This document shows, piece by piece, positions 1 to 6,701 of a stretch of 18,847 nucleotides of DNA. This DNA comes from Bacillota bacterium (GTDB lineage: Bacteria > Bacillota > Sulfobacillia > JAJZYS01 > JAJYTV01). Positions within the stretch are counted from its first letter, which is position 1, and each line of letters starts with the position of its first letter. The notes beneath the pieces were generated by a model. The model had not been told where the DNA came from, did no database searches, and saw only the letters and a list, made by a program, of their open reading frames with translations. A program made the position numbers and the translations under genes. Location: NCBI GenBank assembly GCA_021810725.1, contig JAJZIE010000015.1, forward strand, positions 1 through 18,847, written 5' to 3'.

Positions 1-931
1 CCTGCAGGGTGTCACTTGCCGTGCCATGATCCCTGAAGGCCTTGAGGGTCGCGGGAGGGATGGTATTGACCGTGTCCGGCCCGATCAGCTCGTCGACGTA
101 CAGGGTGTCGGGGTAGGCCGGGTTCTTCGTGGAGGTGCTGGCCCAGAGCGGGCGCTGCACGTTGGCGCCGTTGGCCCTCAGTTCGGCGAACGCGGCGCCG
201 TGGAAGATCTCGTGGAAGGCCGCGTAGGCGAGACGGGCATTGGCGATGGCAGCCTTGCCCTGCAAGGCGAGGCCCCGCTCGCCCAGCTCCGCGAGGCGCG
301 GGTCCAGGAGGGTGTCGACGCGGCTTACGAAGAAGCTCGCGACCGAGTGGATGTGGGAGACGTCGAGGCCCTCGCGCAGCCGGCGCTCGAGGCCACGGAC
401 GTAGGCCTGCGCGATCCGCCGGTACTGCGCGAGCGAGAACAGCAGGGTGACGTTGATGTTGAGACCACGGTAGGTGAGCTCCTCGATCGCCACCGCGCCT
501 TCCTCGGTGCCGGGAACCTTGATCATGATGTTGGGCAGGCCGAGGCGGCCGAAGAGATGCCGGGCCTCCGCGATCGTGCCATCGGCGTCATGGGCCAGGC
601 GCGGAGACACCTCCAGGCTGACGAACCCGTCGTGGCCCCGGCTGGCGTCGTGCACGCCGCGCAGAATGGCGGCGGCCATGGCGATGTCGCGGACGGCGAG
701 TTCCTCGTAGATCTCGCTGGTCTCGGCGCCGAGCGCGCTGAGGGCCGCGATCTGCGGGTCGTAGTCCCGGCTGCGTCCGATCGCCTGTTCGAAGATGGAC
801 GGGTTCGAGGTGACGCCGCGGACGCCGTCCGCCACGTCGCGGCTGAACCCGCCGTCTTGCAAGTAGGAACGCAGGATGTAGTCGAGCCAGACGCTTTGTC
901 CGAGCTCCTGCAGGTCGATAAGATCAGACAT
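1..931 (-). CDS. tal: Transaldolase (C-terminus cut by window edge)
   Basis: Cytosolic transaldolase of the non-oxidative pentose phosphate pathway, moving a dihydroxyacetone unit between sugar phosphates through a lysine Schiff base. The visible 310 residues contain the N-terminal TSNPSIFEQAIG motif (about 41-52), LEVSPRLAHD (106-115) and the active-site segment NIMIKVPGTEEG, whose Lys138 is the expected Schiff-base lysine. VTLLFSLAQYRRI, VASFFVSRVDTLLD and RPLWASTSTKNPAYPDTLYVDEL follow. These motifs fit the longer actinobacterial/cyanobacterial type of about 370 residues. A transaldolase-phosphoglucose isomerase fusion cannot be excluded because the end is missing. The ATG at 931-929 overlaps the transketolase stop by 8 nt, implying one transcript and translational coupling. 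Strong call. Confidence 0.95.
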   Translation of the reverse strand, partial: MSDLIDLQELGQSVWLDYILRSYLQDGGFSRDVADGVRGVTSNPSIFEQAIGRSRDYDPQIAALSALGAETSEIYEELAVRDIAMAAAILRGVHDASRGHDGFVSLEVSPRLAHDADGTIAEARHLFGRLGLPNIMIKVPGTEEGAVAIEELTYRGLNINVTLLFSLAQYRRIAQAYVRGLERRLREGLDVSHIHSVASFFVSRVDTLLDPRLAELGERGLALQGKAAIANARLAYAAFHEIFHGAAFAELRANGANVQRPLWASTSTKNPAYPDTLYVDELIGPDTVNTIPPATLKAFRDHGTASDTLQ

Positions 932-3104
932 GAGGGTCCCCCTTCGCCAAGAGTTCCGCTACGGCCTGGGCCGCCGCTTCCGGCGTCAGGCCGAATTCGC
1001 GGTAAAGCACCTCGCCCGGCGCCGATGCGCCGAAGTCCCGCAGGGCGACGAAGCTGCGCCGCGGCCCGAGGAAGGGCAGGAACTGCCCTGGCTCGCCCGC
1101 GATGACCACAACCTGCGGCAGGCCGGGCGGCAGAACCGCTTCCCGCTCCGCCGCCGGACGCGCGGCGAAGTTCTTCAGGCACGGCGCCGACACCACGCGG
1201 GCCGCGACGCCGCGCGCGTTGAGAAGGTCCTGGGCGGCGAGGGCGATCGAGACCTCGCTGCCGGAGGCGATAAGCACCGCCTGGGGCTGGCGTTGCGCGT
1301 CGCGCAGCACGTAGGCGCCGAGCTCCACGGCGTCCTCCGGCACGCCCGCGAGCACGGGGAGCTTCTGCCGGCTGAGCGCGAGGGCGGTCGGGTGGTCCTC
1401 CGCCGCCGCGGCGAACGCCCAGCCGAGGCGCGTCTCGTTCGCGTCGGCCGGCCGCACCACGTAGAAGTTCGGGATCAGGTCGAGTGACGCGAGCTGCTCG
1501 ATCGGCTGGTGGGTCGGCCCGTCCTCGCCGAGTCCGATCGAATCATGAGTCAGGACGTAGGTCACCGGCAGGCGCATCAGCGCGGCCAGGCGCATCGAGG
1601 GGCGCATGTAGTCGGAGAAGATCAGGAAGGTGCCGCCGAACGGTCTGAGGCCACCATGCGCGGCCATGCCGTTCATGACGGCGGCCATGCCGTGCTCGCG
1701 GACTCCGAAGTGGATGTTGCGCCCGGAGAACTCGCCCGTGGCGATGTCGCCGAGGTCGACGAGGTGCGTGTCGTTCGACGGCGCAAGGTCGGCCGAGCCG
1801 CCCAGGAGCTCCGGCAGGCGCTTCGCGAGGTGCTGCAGCACCTTGCCGGACGCCGAGCGGGTCGCCATCTCGCCCTCAGGCGGGAATGGCGGAATCGCCG
1901 GCCTGAGGTCTCCCGGCGAGCCGCCCCTGATCACCCGCAGGAACTCGCGCTGGAGCTCAGGCTCCTCCTTGCCCAGCCGTTCGACCCGCTCCTGCCACGC
2001 CCGCACCAGGTCCCGTCCCCGTTCGCGGTAGCGCTGCGCGAGGGCCTTGACGTCGTCCGGCACCCAGAACGTCTCGCCGTCGGGGATGCCAAGGAAGCGG
2101 TGGGTCGCCGCGGTCGCCTCGGGACCGAGAGCGGCTCCGTGGACGGCCGGCGTATCCGCCTTGGGCGAGCCGTAGCCGATATGGGTGCGCACGCGGATCA
2201 TCACGGGTCCGGTTCTGGCCTCGGCCTCGGAGACCGCGGCATCGATCGCCGCAAGGTCGTTGCCGTCGTCGACCTGCATGACCTGCCAGCCGTAGGAGCG
2301 GAAGCGCTCGGTGGTGTCGTCGGTGAAGGCGATGTCGGTGGATCCCTCGATCGAGATGCGGTTGTCGTCGTAGAGGACGATCAGCCCAGGCACCTGGAGA
2401 TGTCCCGCGAACGACGCGGCCTCGTGCGAGATGCCCTCCATGAGGTCGCCGTCGGAGCAGATCACGTAGGTGCGGTGACCGACCACCTCGTTGCCCTGCC
2501 GGTTGTAGCGGGACGCGAGATGCGCGGCTCCGAGCGCCATGCCGACCGCATTCGAGATGCCCTGGCCGAGGGGACCCGTGGTCACCTCGACGCCGGGCGT
2601 GACGCCGCGTTCGGGGTGGCCCGGGGTGCGGCTGCCCCACTGGCGGAACTGCCTGAGTTCGTCCAGTTGGAGGTCGTAGCCGAAGACATGCAGGAGCGCG
2701 TACACTAGTGCCGAACCGTGGCCAGCGGAGAGGATGAAGCGATCGCGGTCCGGCCAATCGGGTTCGTGGGGCGCGAAACGGATATGCCGGGAGAAGAGCA
2801 CATAGGCCATCGGGGCTGCGCCAAGCGGGAGCCCGGGATGGCCGGAGTTCGCCTTTTCCACCTCGTCCACCGCGAGACCCCTGAGGACGTTGACGATGCG
2901 CGTATCTTCGTCGCCGAACCGGCTGGTGCCGCCTTTGGCCCTCAGGCCCGCCGCCGTCGGCGTACCCGATCCAGTTGCCGTCCGCGGATCTCCCGCGGCT
3001 CCGTTGACGTGCTGCAAGACCCTGTTCGCCCCTTCTCTGGATCTGTCCACGGCGTCCTCGCCGCGGATCCCTGCGTGCCACGGATCAGAGGAACCAACCC
3101 GCAA
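924..3104 (-). CDS. tkt: Transketolase
   Basis: Thiamine-diphosphate transketolase of the pentose phosphate pathway. Numbered from the longest reading, landmarks are KANSGHPG (84-91, His89), SAGHGSALVYALLHVFGYDL, TTGPLGQGISNAVGMALG, the TPP-binding SDGDLMEG (217-224) with Asn248, HGAALG (322-327), GGSADLAPSN, the catalytic glutamate in GVREHG (Glu470) and DGPTHQP (528-534). The C-terminal domain is complete. The longest reading starts at a TTG at 3104 and gives 726 residues, about 60 more than usual. Homology begins only near residue 68 (DTRIVNVLRGLAVDEVEKANSG), and the apparent promoter would place the transcript start almost on that TTG. A TTG at 3017, 11 nt after AGAAGGGG, gives 697 residues and is the better visible candidate. 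The family call is secure; the start is not. Confidence 0.95.
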   Translation of the reverse strand: MRVGSSDPWHAGIRGEDAVDRSREGANRVLQHVNGAAGDPRTATGSGTPTAAGLRAKGGTSRFGDEDTRIVNVLRGLAVDEVEKANSGHPGLPLGAAPMAYVLFSRHIRFAPHEPDWPDRDRFILSAGHGSALVYALLHVFGYDLQLDELRQFRQWGSRTPGHPERGVTPGVEVTTGPLGQGISNAVGMALGAAHLASRYNRQGNEVVGHRTYVICSDGDLMEGISHEAASFAGHLQVPGLIVLYDDNRISIEGSTDIAFTDDTTERFRSYGWQVMQVDDGNDLAAIDAAVSEAEARTGPVMIRVRTHIGYGSPKADTPAVHGAALGPEATAATHRFLGIPDGETFWVPDDVKALAQRYRERGRDLVRAWQERVERLGKEEPELQREFLRVIRGGSPGDLRPAIPPFPPEGEMATRSASGKVLQHLAKRLPELLGGSADLAPSNDTHLVDLGDIATGEFSGRNIHFGVREHGMAAVMNGMAAHGGLRPFGGTFLIFSDYMRPSMRLAALMRLPVTYVLTHDSIGLGEDGPTHQPIEQLASLDLIPNFYVVRPADANETRLGWAFAAAAEDHPTALALSRQKLPVLAGVPEDAVELGAYVLRDAQRQPQAVLIASGSEVSIALAAQDLLNARGVAARVVSAPCLKNFAARPAAEREAVLPPGLPQVVVIAGEPGQFLPFLGPRRSFVALRDFGASAPGEVLYREFGLTPEAAAQAVAELLAKGDPHV

Positions 3105-3113
3105 CCACAGTAA

Positions 3114-3122
3114 ATTGTATCA
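3114..3122 (-). promoter_or_regulatory. Extended -10 promoter element for tkt-tal
   Basis: Read on the minus strand this is TGATACAAT, an extended -10 (TGn followed by TACAAT), inside the only AT-rich patch of the divergent region. A TTGTCC lies upstream at 3145-3140, but its 20-nt spacer is too long for a good -35, so recognition would depend on the TG extension. Transcription would start near 3107, leaving a leader of roughly 90 nt if translation starts at 3017. Sequence inspection only. Confidence 0.45.
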
Positions 3123-3130
3123 TGTGGGGT

Positions 3131-3145
3131 TTGTCCCTCGGACAA
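3131..3145. promoter_or_regulatory. Inverted repeat TTGTCC-CTC-GGACAA, possible operator
   Basis: Perfect 6-bp arms around a 3-nt centre, in the divergent region between tkt and the thioredoxin-fold gene and immediately upstream of the tkt -10. The position suits a repressor or activator site, or a small hairpin in the leader of the plus-strand gene. No regulator is assigned. Confidence 0.3.
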
Positions 3146-3212
3146 CCGGGGGAGGGAGGCGGCGGTGCGCCGCCGAATCGCCGTTCTCCAGCGATCGCAA
3201 GGAGGAATGACC

Positions 3213-3866
3213 TTGGCACCCCCCCGCTCCAAGCAGACGGGTCGCAACTCGACCACCATCATCATCATCGCGGCGGCCGTCGTGCTCGTCGTGGTCGCCG
3301 TGGTCTGGGGGCTCGCGCTGGGCAGCTCCGGCCCCAAGGCCGCACCGAAGGCCAAGGCGAAGACGGTCACGGTCGCCCTCGTGAACATGAGCGGCCGGCC
3401 CACCCAGGTGGCCCTTTCCGGCAAGCCGGTGACGGTTGTGGAGTTCTTTGCCGTCTGGTGTCCCTACTGCGCCTACGATTCCAGATGGGTCATGCCGGAC
3501 TTTGCGGCCAAGGTGCAGAAGGCGGGCGGCCGGATTTTCGCTGTCGACGCGTCGCAGCAGCTCGGACAGGCCGTGCCTGGCCCCCTGGGACACCCGGAGC
3601 AGGGCGTCGAGGGCAGCCATCTGCAGCCTCCCGCCAGCCAGGAGGAGTCGATGAGCCTCAAGGCCATCGCGCACTACCAGGCCACGTTCCACCTGCCGTT
3701 CCCGCTCTATTACGACGAAGGGCTGACCTACGCGACGCAGGTCGGGCTGCAAGGCTACCCGTCCTTCCTCTTCTACGACTCGAAGGGCAAGGCCGTCGTC
3801 GGTCTCGAGGGCTGGCAGACCGAGTCGCAGCTCTGGCAAGCCTACCAGCAGGCCGCCAAGAAGTAG
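3213..3866 (+). CDS. Membrane-anchored thioredoxin-fold protein (CPYC)
   Basis: Predicted 217-residue thiol-disulfide exchange protein facing the outside of the membrane. A short basic N-terminus is followed by one hydrophobic segment (about 15-37), then a Pro/Ala/Lys-rich linker (40-50) and a thioredoxin-like domain. That domain has FFAVWCPYC (redox cysteines 83 and 86) and the cis-proline region GLQGYPSFLFYD (Pro183). An insertion of roughly 50 residues separates the CxxC from the second half, as in TlpA/DsbA-like proteins. The start is chosen from the ribosome site: GGAGG at 3201-3205 is only 1 nt from the ATG at 3207 but 7 nt from the TTG at 3213. Partner and substrate are unknown; spore coat, cytochrome maturation and general oxidative folding are all possible. 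It precedes aroQ by 41 nt on the same strand. Confidence 0.75.
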   Translation: MAPPRSKQTGRNSTTIIIIAAAVVLVVVAVVWGLALGSSGPKAAPKAKAKTVTVALVNMSGRPTQVALSGKPVTVVEFFAVWCPYCAYDSRWVMPDFAAKVQKAGGRIFAVDASQQLGQAVPGPLGHPEQGVEGSHLQPPASQEESMSLKAIAHYQATFHLPFPLYYDEGLTYATQVGLQGYPSFLFYDSKGKAVVGLEGWQTESQLWQAYQQAAKK

Positions 3867-3907
3867 GACTCGTTGCCTGTGCTACAATCCGTCGGGAGGA
3901 TGATGGC

Positions 3908-4360
3908 GTGCGTCTTCTGGTGCTGAACGGCCCCAACCTCAACCTGCTCGGCGAGCGCGAGCCGGAGCACTACGGCCGTGCGTCCTGGGCGGAGATCGAG
4001 GCCAGTCTCAGACGGCGGGCGGCCGAGCTCGGCGTCGAGCTCGACTGCCGGCAGCACAACAGCGAAGGCGGCATGATCGACATCCTGCATGCCATGCGCC
4101 ACGAGGTGGATGGCGTCATCTTGAACGCGGGCGCCTACACCCACTACGGCTATGCCCTGCGCGACGCGATCGCGGCCATCTCGCCGCCGGTGATCGAGGT
4201 GCACCTGAGCCTCCCGGAGAGCCGCGAGGAGTGGAGGCACGTCTCCGTGATCGCTCCGGTCTGCGTCGGGCGGATCGCGGGCTTCGGCCCGCTCTCGTAC
4301 GAGCTGGCGCTCGAGGCGTTCGCGCGGCGGGTCCGATCTGAGGGGGCGGATAGTCGGTGA
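3908..4360 (+). CDS. aroQ: 3-dehydroquinate dehydratase, type II
   Basis: Converts 3-dehydroquinate to 3-dehydroshikimate in the shikimate pathway; type II enzymes form cytosolic dodecamers. The 150-residue length is typical. Motifs in order: NGPNLNLLGEREPEHYG (7-23) with the expected catalytic Arg17 and Tyr22; HNSEGGMID (50-58); ILNAGAYTHYGYALRDAI (71-88); EVHLSLPESREEWRH (97-111) with His99 and Arg106; and the C-terminal VGRIAGFG. The GTG start at 3908 lies 7 nt after GGGAGGA. The stop overlaps the next gene's GTG (GTGA), so the two are translationally coupled. The order aroQ - Xaa-Pro peptidase - efp is the classic Bacillota arrangement next to spoIIIA. Confidence 0.95.
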   Translation: MRLLVLNGPNLNLLGEREPEHYGRASWAEIEASLRRRAAELGVELDCRQHNSEGGMIDILHAMRHEVDGVILNAGAYTHYGYALRDAIAAISPPVIEVHLSLPESREEWRHVSVIAPVCVGRIAGFGPLSYELALEAFARRVRSEGADSR

Positions 4361-5421
4361 GCGAGGAAAGACTGACCGCGCTGCGGGCGCGCCTGGCCGC
4401 GGAAGACCTGGACGGCTTCATCACGTTCACGGAACAGGACTTTTCCTATCTGGCGGACTTCAGCGGCGACGCGGGAGCGCTTCTGGTGGGTCGGGACGAT
4501 GCGCTTTTGCTTACCGACAGCCGCTACATCGAGACGGCCGAGGCGGAAGTGCGCGGCGCGCGAACCGCCCAGCACGGCGCGCCCATGACACAGGACATCG
4601 CGCAGGCCGTACGGGAGATGGGCGGCGAGCGCTGGGGCTTCGACGCGACGGCGGTCACGTTCGACATCTACCAGCGCCTGCAGGAGAAGGGCGTGCCGCT
4701 CGTGCCCACGAGGGGCATCGTGCTCTCGCTGCGCATGGTCAAGGACCAGGAGGAGATCGCGAAACTCAGGCGCGCGTGCTCGATCGCGGCGGACGCGCTC
4801 GAGGAGGCGATCGACCGCGTGCGACCTGGCCTCAAGGAGCGTGACATCGCGCTCTGGCTCGAGGTGCGCATGCGCGAGATGGGGGCCCAGGGCCCGGCTT
4901 TCCCCTTCATCGTGGCTTCGGGTCCGCGCGGCTCCCTGCCGCATGCCACGGCGGGCGAGAGAACCTTCCAGCCGGGTGACCTGGTGACGTTCGATGTCGG
5001 TTGCCGCTACTTCGGCTATCATTCAGACATCACGCGCACGGTCGCCCTCGGTACGCCGCCGGCCGAACTGCAGCGCGTGTACGAGGTGGTGCGCGAGGCG
5101 CAGGAGGCCGGCATCGCGGCGGTGAGGCCAGGGGCCGCCGCCCGCGACGTGGACGCCGCCGCACGGCGGGTGATCGAGCAGGCGGGCTACGGGGAGCGGT
5201 TCGGGCACGGCACCGGGCACGGCGTCGGGCTCGAGATCCACGAGTGGCCGCAGATTTCGTCGCGCAGCGAGGACACGCTGGAACCAGGGATGGTCCTCAC
5301 GGTGGAACCGGGCATCTACCTGCCCGGTTTGGGCGGTGTCCGCATCGAGGACACCGTGCTCGTCACGGACGAAGGGGCGCAGATCCTGACGGTTTCGCCG
5401 AAGTCGCTGCGCATGCTCTGA
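4357..5421 (+). CDS. Xaa-Pro peptidase, M24 family (YqhT-like)
   Basis: Metallopeptidase of the aminopeptidase P/prolidase family, expected to cleave N-terminal residues or dipeptides next to proline in the cytosol. The 354 residues split into an N-terminal creatinase-like domain (about 1-125) and a pita-bread catalytic domain. All five metal ligands are visible: Asp213 (TFDVGC), Asp224 (HSDITRT), His288 (GHGTGHGVGLEIHE), Glu317 (VEPGIYLPG) and Glu331 (RIEDTVLV). His196 in SLPHAT is a probable substrate-site histidine. The GTG start overlaps the aroQ stop by 4 nt. By position it matches B. subtilis YqhT, between aroQ and efp. Aminopeptidase P and prolidase (PepQ) cannot be told apart from sequence alone. 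Confidence 0.92.
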   Translation: MSEERLTALRARLAAEDLDGFITFTEQDFSYLADFSGDAGALLVGRDDALLLTDSRYIETAEAEVRGARTAQHGAPMTQDIAQAVREMGGERWGFDATAVTFDIYQRLQEKGVPLVPTRGIVLSLRMVKDQEEIAKLRRACSIAADALEEAIDRVRPGLKERDIALWLEVRMREMGAQGPAFPFIVASGPRGSLPHATAGERTFQPGDLVTFDVGCRYFGYHSDITRTVALGTPPAELQRVYEVVREAQEAGIAAVRPGAAARDVDAAARRVIEQAGYGERFGHGTGHGVGLEIHEWPQISSRSEDTLEPGMVLTVEPGIYLPGLGGVRIEDTVLVTDEGAQILTVSPKSLRML

Positions 5422-5467
5422 TCGTGGACGTACGGGTCCGGAATCAACCACGGATGGGGGACGAGAC

Positions 5468-6025
5468 GTGATTTCCTCGAACGATTTCCGCAATGGGGTA
5501 ACGATCGAGATCGACGGCCAGGTCTTTTCGGTGATCGAATTCCAGCACGTCAAGCCGGGCAAGGGTTCGGCCTTCGTGCGCACAAAGCTCCGCAACGTGA
5601 AGACGGGCGCCGTCGTGGAGCGCACCTTCAACGCGGGCGAGAAGATGCCGAGGGCGCATGTCGACCGCCACGAGATGCAGTACCTCTACGCGAACGGCGA
5701 CGAGTACAGTTTCATGGACACGGAGACGTTCGAGCAGGTGAGCCTGACCTCGACGGAACTTGGCGACGCGCTCCACTTCCTCAAGGAGAACATGACCATC
5801 GCGCTATTGCAGTTCCAGGGTACGATCATCGGTGTCGACCTGCCGAACTCGGTCGAGCTGGAGGTCGTGGAGACGGATCCCGGGCTGCGTGGCGACACCG
5901 CGACCGGCGGCACGAAGCCGGCAAAGCTCGAGACGGGTTACGTGGTGCGGGTGCCGCTCTTCATCGAGAACGGGGACAAGCTGATCATCGACACGCGGTC
6001 CGGCGAGTACCTCTCGCGGGCCTGA
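5468..6025 (+). CDS. efp: Elongation factor P
   Basis: Translation factor that rescues ribosomes stalled at polyproline stretches, binding between the P and E sites. The 185 residues show the three beta-barrel domains of EF-P: an N-terminal KOW-like domain beginning SNDFRNGVTIEIDGQVF, a middle OB domain (EKMPRAHVDRHEMQYLYANGD...) and a C-terminal OB domain ending in GDKLIIDTRSGEYLSRA. The tip loop HVKPGKGSAF places Lys32 where the modified lysine sits in characterised EF-Ps. No modification enzyme is present in the window. The GTG start follows a G-rich stretch (5455-5460). It ends the aroQ-peptidase-efp cluster and is followed by a strong hairpin. Confidence 0.97.
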   Translation: MISSNDFRNGVTIEIDGQVFSVIEFQHVKPGKGSAFVRTKLRNVKTGAVVERTFNAGEKMPRAHVDRHEMQYLYANGDEYSFMDTETFEQVSLTSTELGDALHFLKENMTIALLQFQGTIIGVDLPNSVELEVVETDPGLRGDTATGGTKPAKLETGYVVRVPLFIENGDKLIIDTRSGEYLSRA

Positions 6026-6044
6026 TCCGCAACAAGCAACGGGA

Positions 6045-6086
6045 GAGGGCCCGGCGGGTGCGGCGCAGACCGCAAGCCGGGCCCTC
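6045..6086. terminator. Hairpin terminator between convergent genes
   Basis: GAGGGCCCGGC at 6045-6055 pairs perfectly with GCCGGGCCCTC at 6076-6086. The 20-nt loop contains a further short GCGG/CCGC stem. It lies 20 nt after the efp stop and 25 nt after the end of the convergent S-layer gene, so it can act on both strands. Neither side has a long U-run, so it may be a weak intrinsic terminator or an RNA-end stabiliser. Confidence 0.65.
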
Positions 6087-6110
6087 GTGCTTCGACCTGG
6101 CGCGTCCGGA

Positions 6111-6701
6111 CTAGACGGTGCCGGTCGCGTTGATCGCGGTGGTCGGGGCGCCCGCCGTGTCGTCGACGACGGACTTCGCGGTCGTGACCCTGAGCGCGTC
6201 CGTGGAGGTCAGCGGGGTGCCCGCCACGGTGGTGATGACCACCGTCTGGCCGTTCACGGTGACACTCGCGACGCCGAGGGACTGGTTCGTCGTGGTGTCG
6301 GTGACGGTGTAATCGCTGGGCGTCGTGTCAAGGCTGGCCGCGTTCAGCGTCTTGTCGTAGGTGACGGTGATGGTCAGGGTTTCCTGGCCGGACGTCACCG
6401 TGGCCGCGGTACCGAGGTTCGGGCTCGCGGTGGCGCCCCACTCGACGGCGACGGACGGCGTCGACGGCATCGACGTGCCCGGCGCGCCTACCGCCTCGAC
6501 CTCGAACGTGTAGCTGGTGCCCGCGCTGAGGCCCGTCACGGTCGTGCCGTTGCCGGTCGGGGTGCCGCCGTTCGCTGATGCAAGCGGAGCGTAGGCGCCG
6601 CCGCTCGACTCGAGCACCTGGTACGACGTCGCTCCGGCGACAGGAGTGAACGTGAGGGCGATGCCCGAGGACGTCTCCTGCGCCGCCAGGTTGCCCGGCA
6701 C
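6111..6701 (-). repeat. FN3/Ig-like repeat unit 3 (terminal) of first SLH protein
   Basis: Residues 789-984, about 4 residues shorter because the protein ends after AGAPTTAINATGTV. Its Ig-like half (LGVASVTVNGQTVVI) resembles the last unit of the neighbouring paralogue (LGVASVAVSGQTVIV) more than units 1 and 2 of its own protein. Confidence 0.85.

Noticed and set aside
26..2708. Long plus-strand open frames of 359 and 399 codons opposite transaldolase and transketolase
   Set aside because: They are antisense to genes with clear motifs. Composition is Arg/Gly/Val/Asp-rich, as expected for reverse-strand reading of GC-rich codons, and no domain is recognisable.
3880..3888. TGCTACAAT resembling an extended -10 just before aroQ
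   Set aside because: It would start RNA at about 3895, inside the aroQ ribosome site, and no -35 is visible at 3857-3862. At most it is a very weak promoter.
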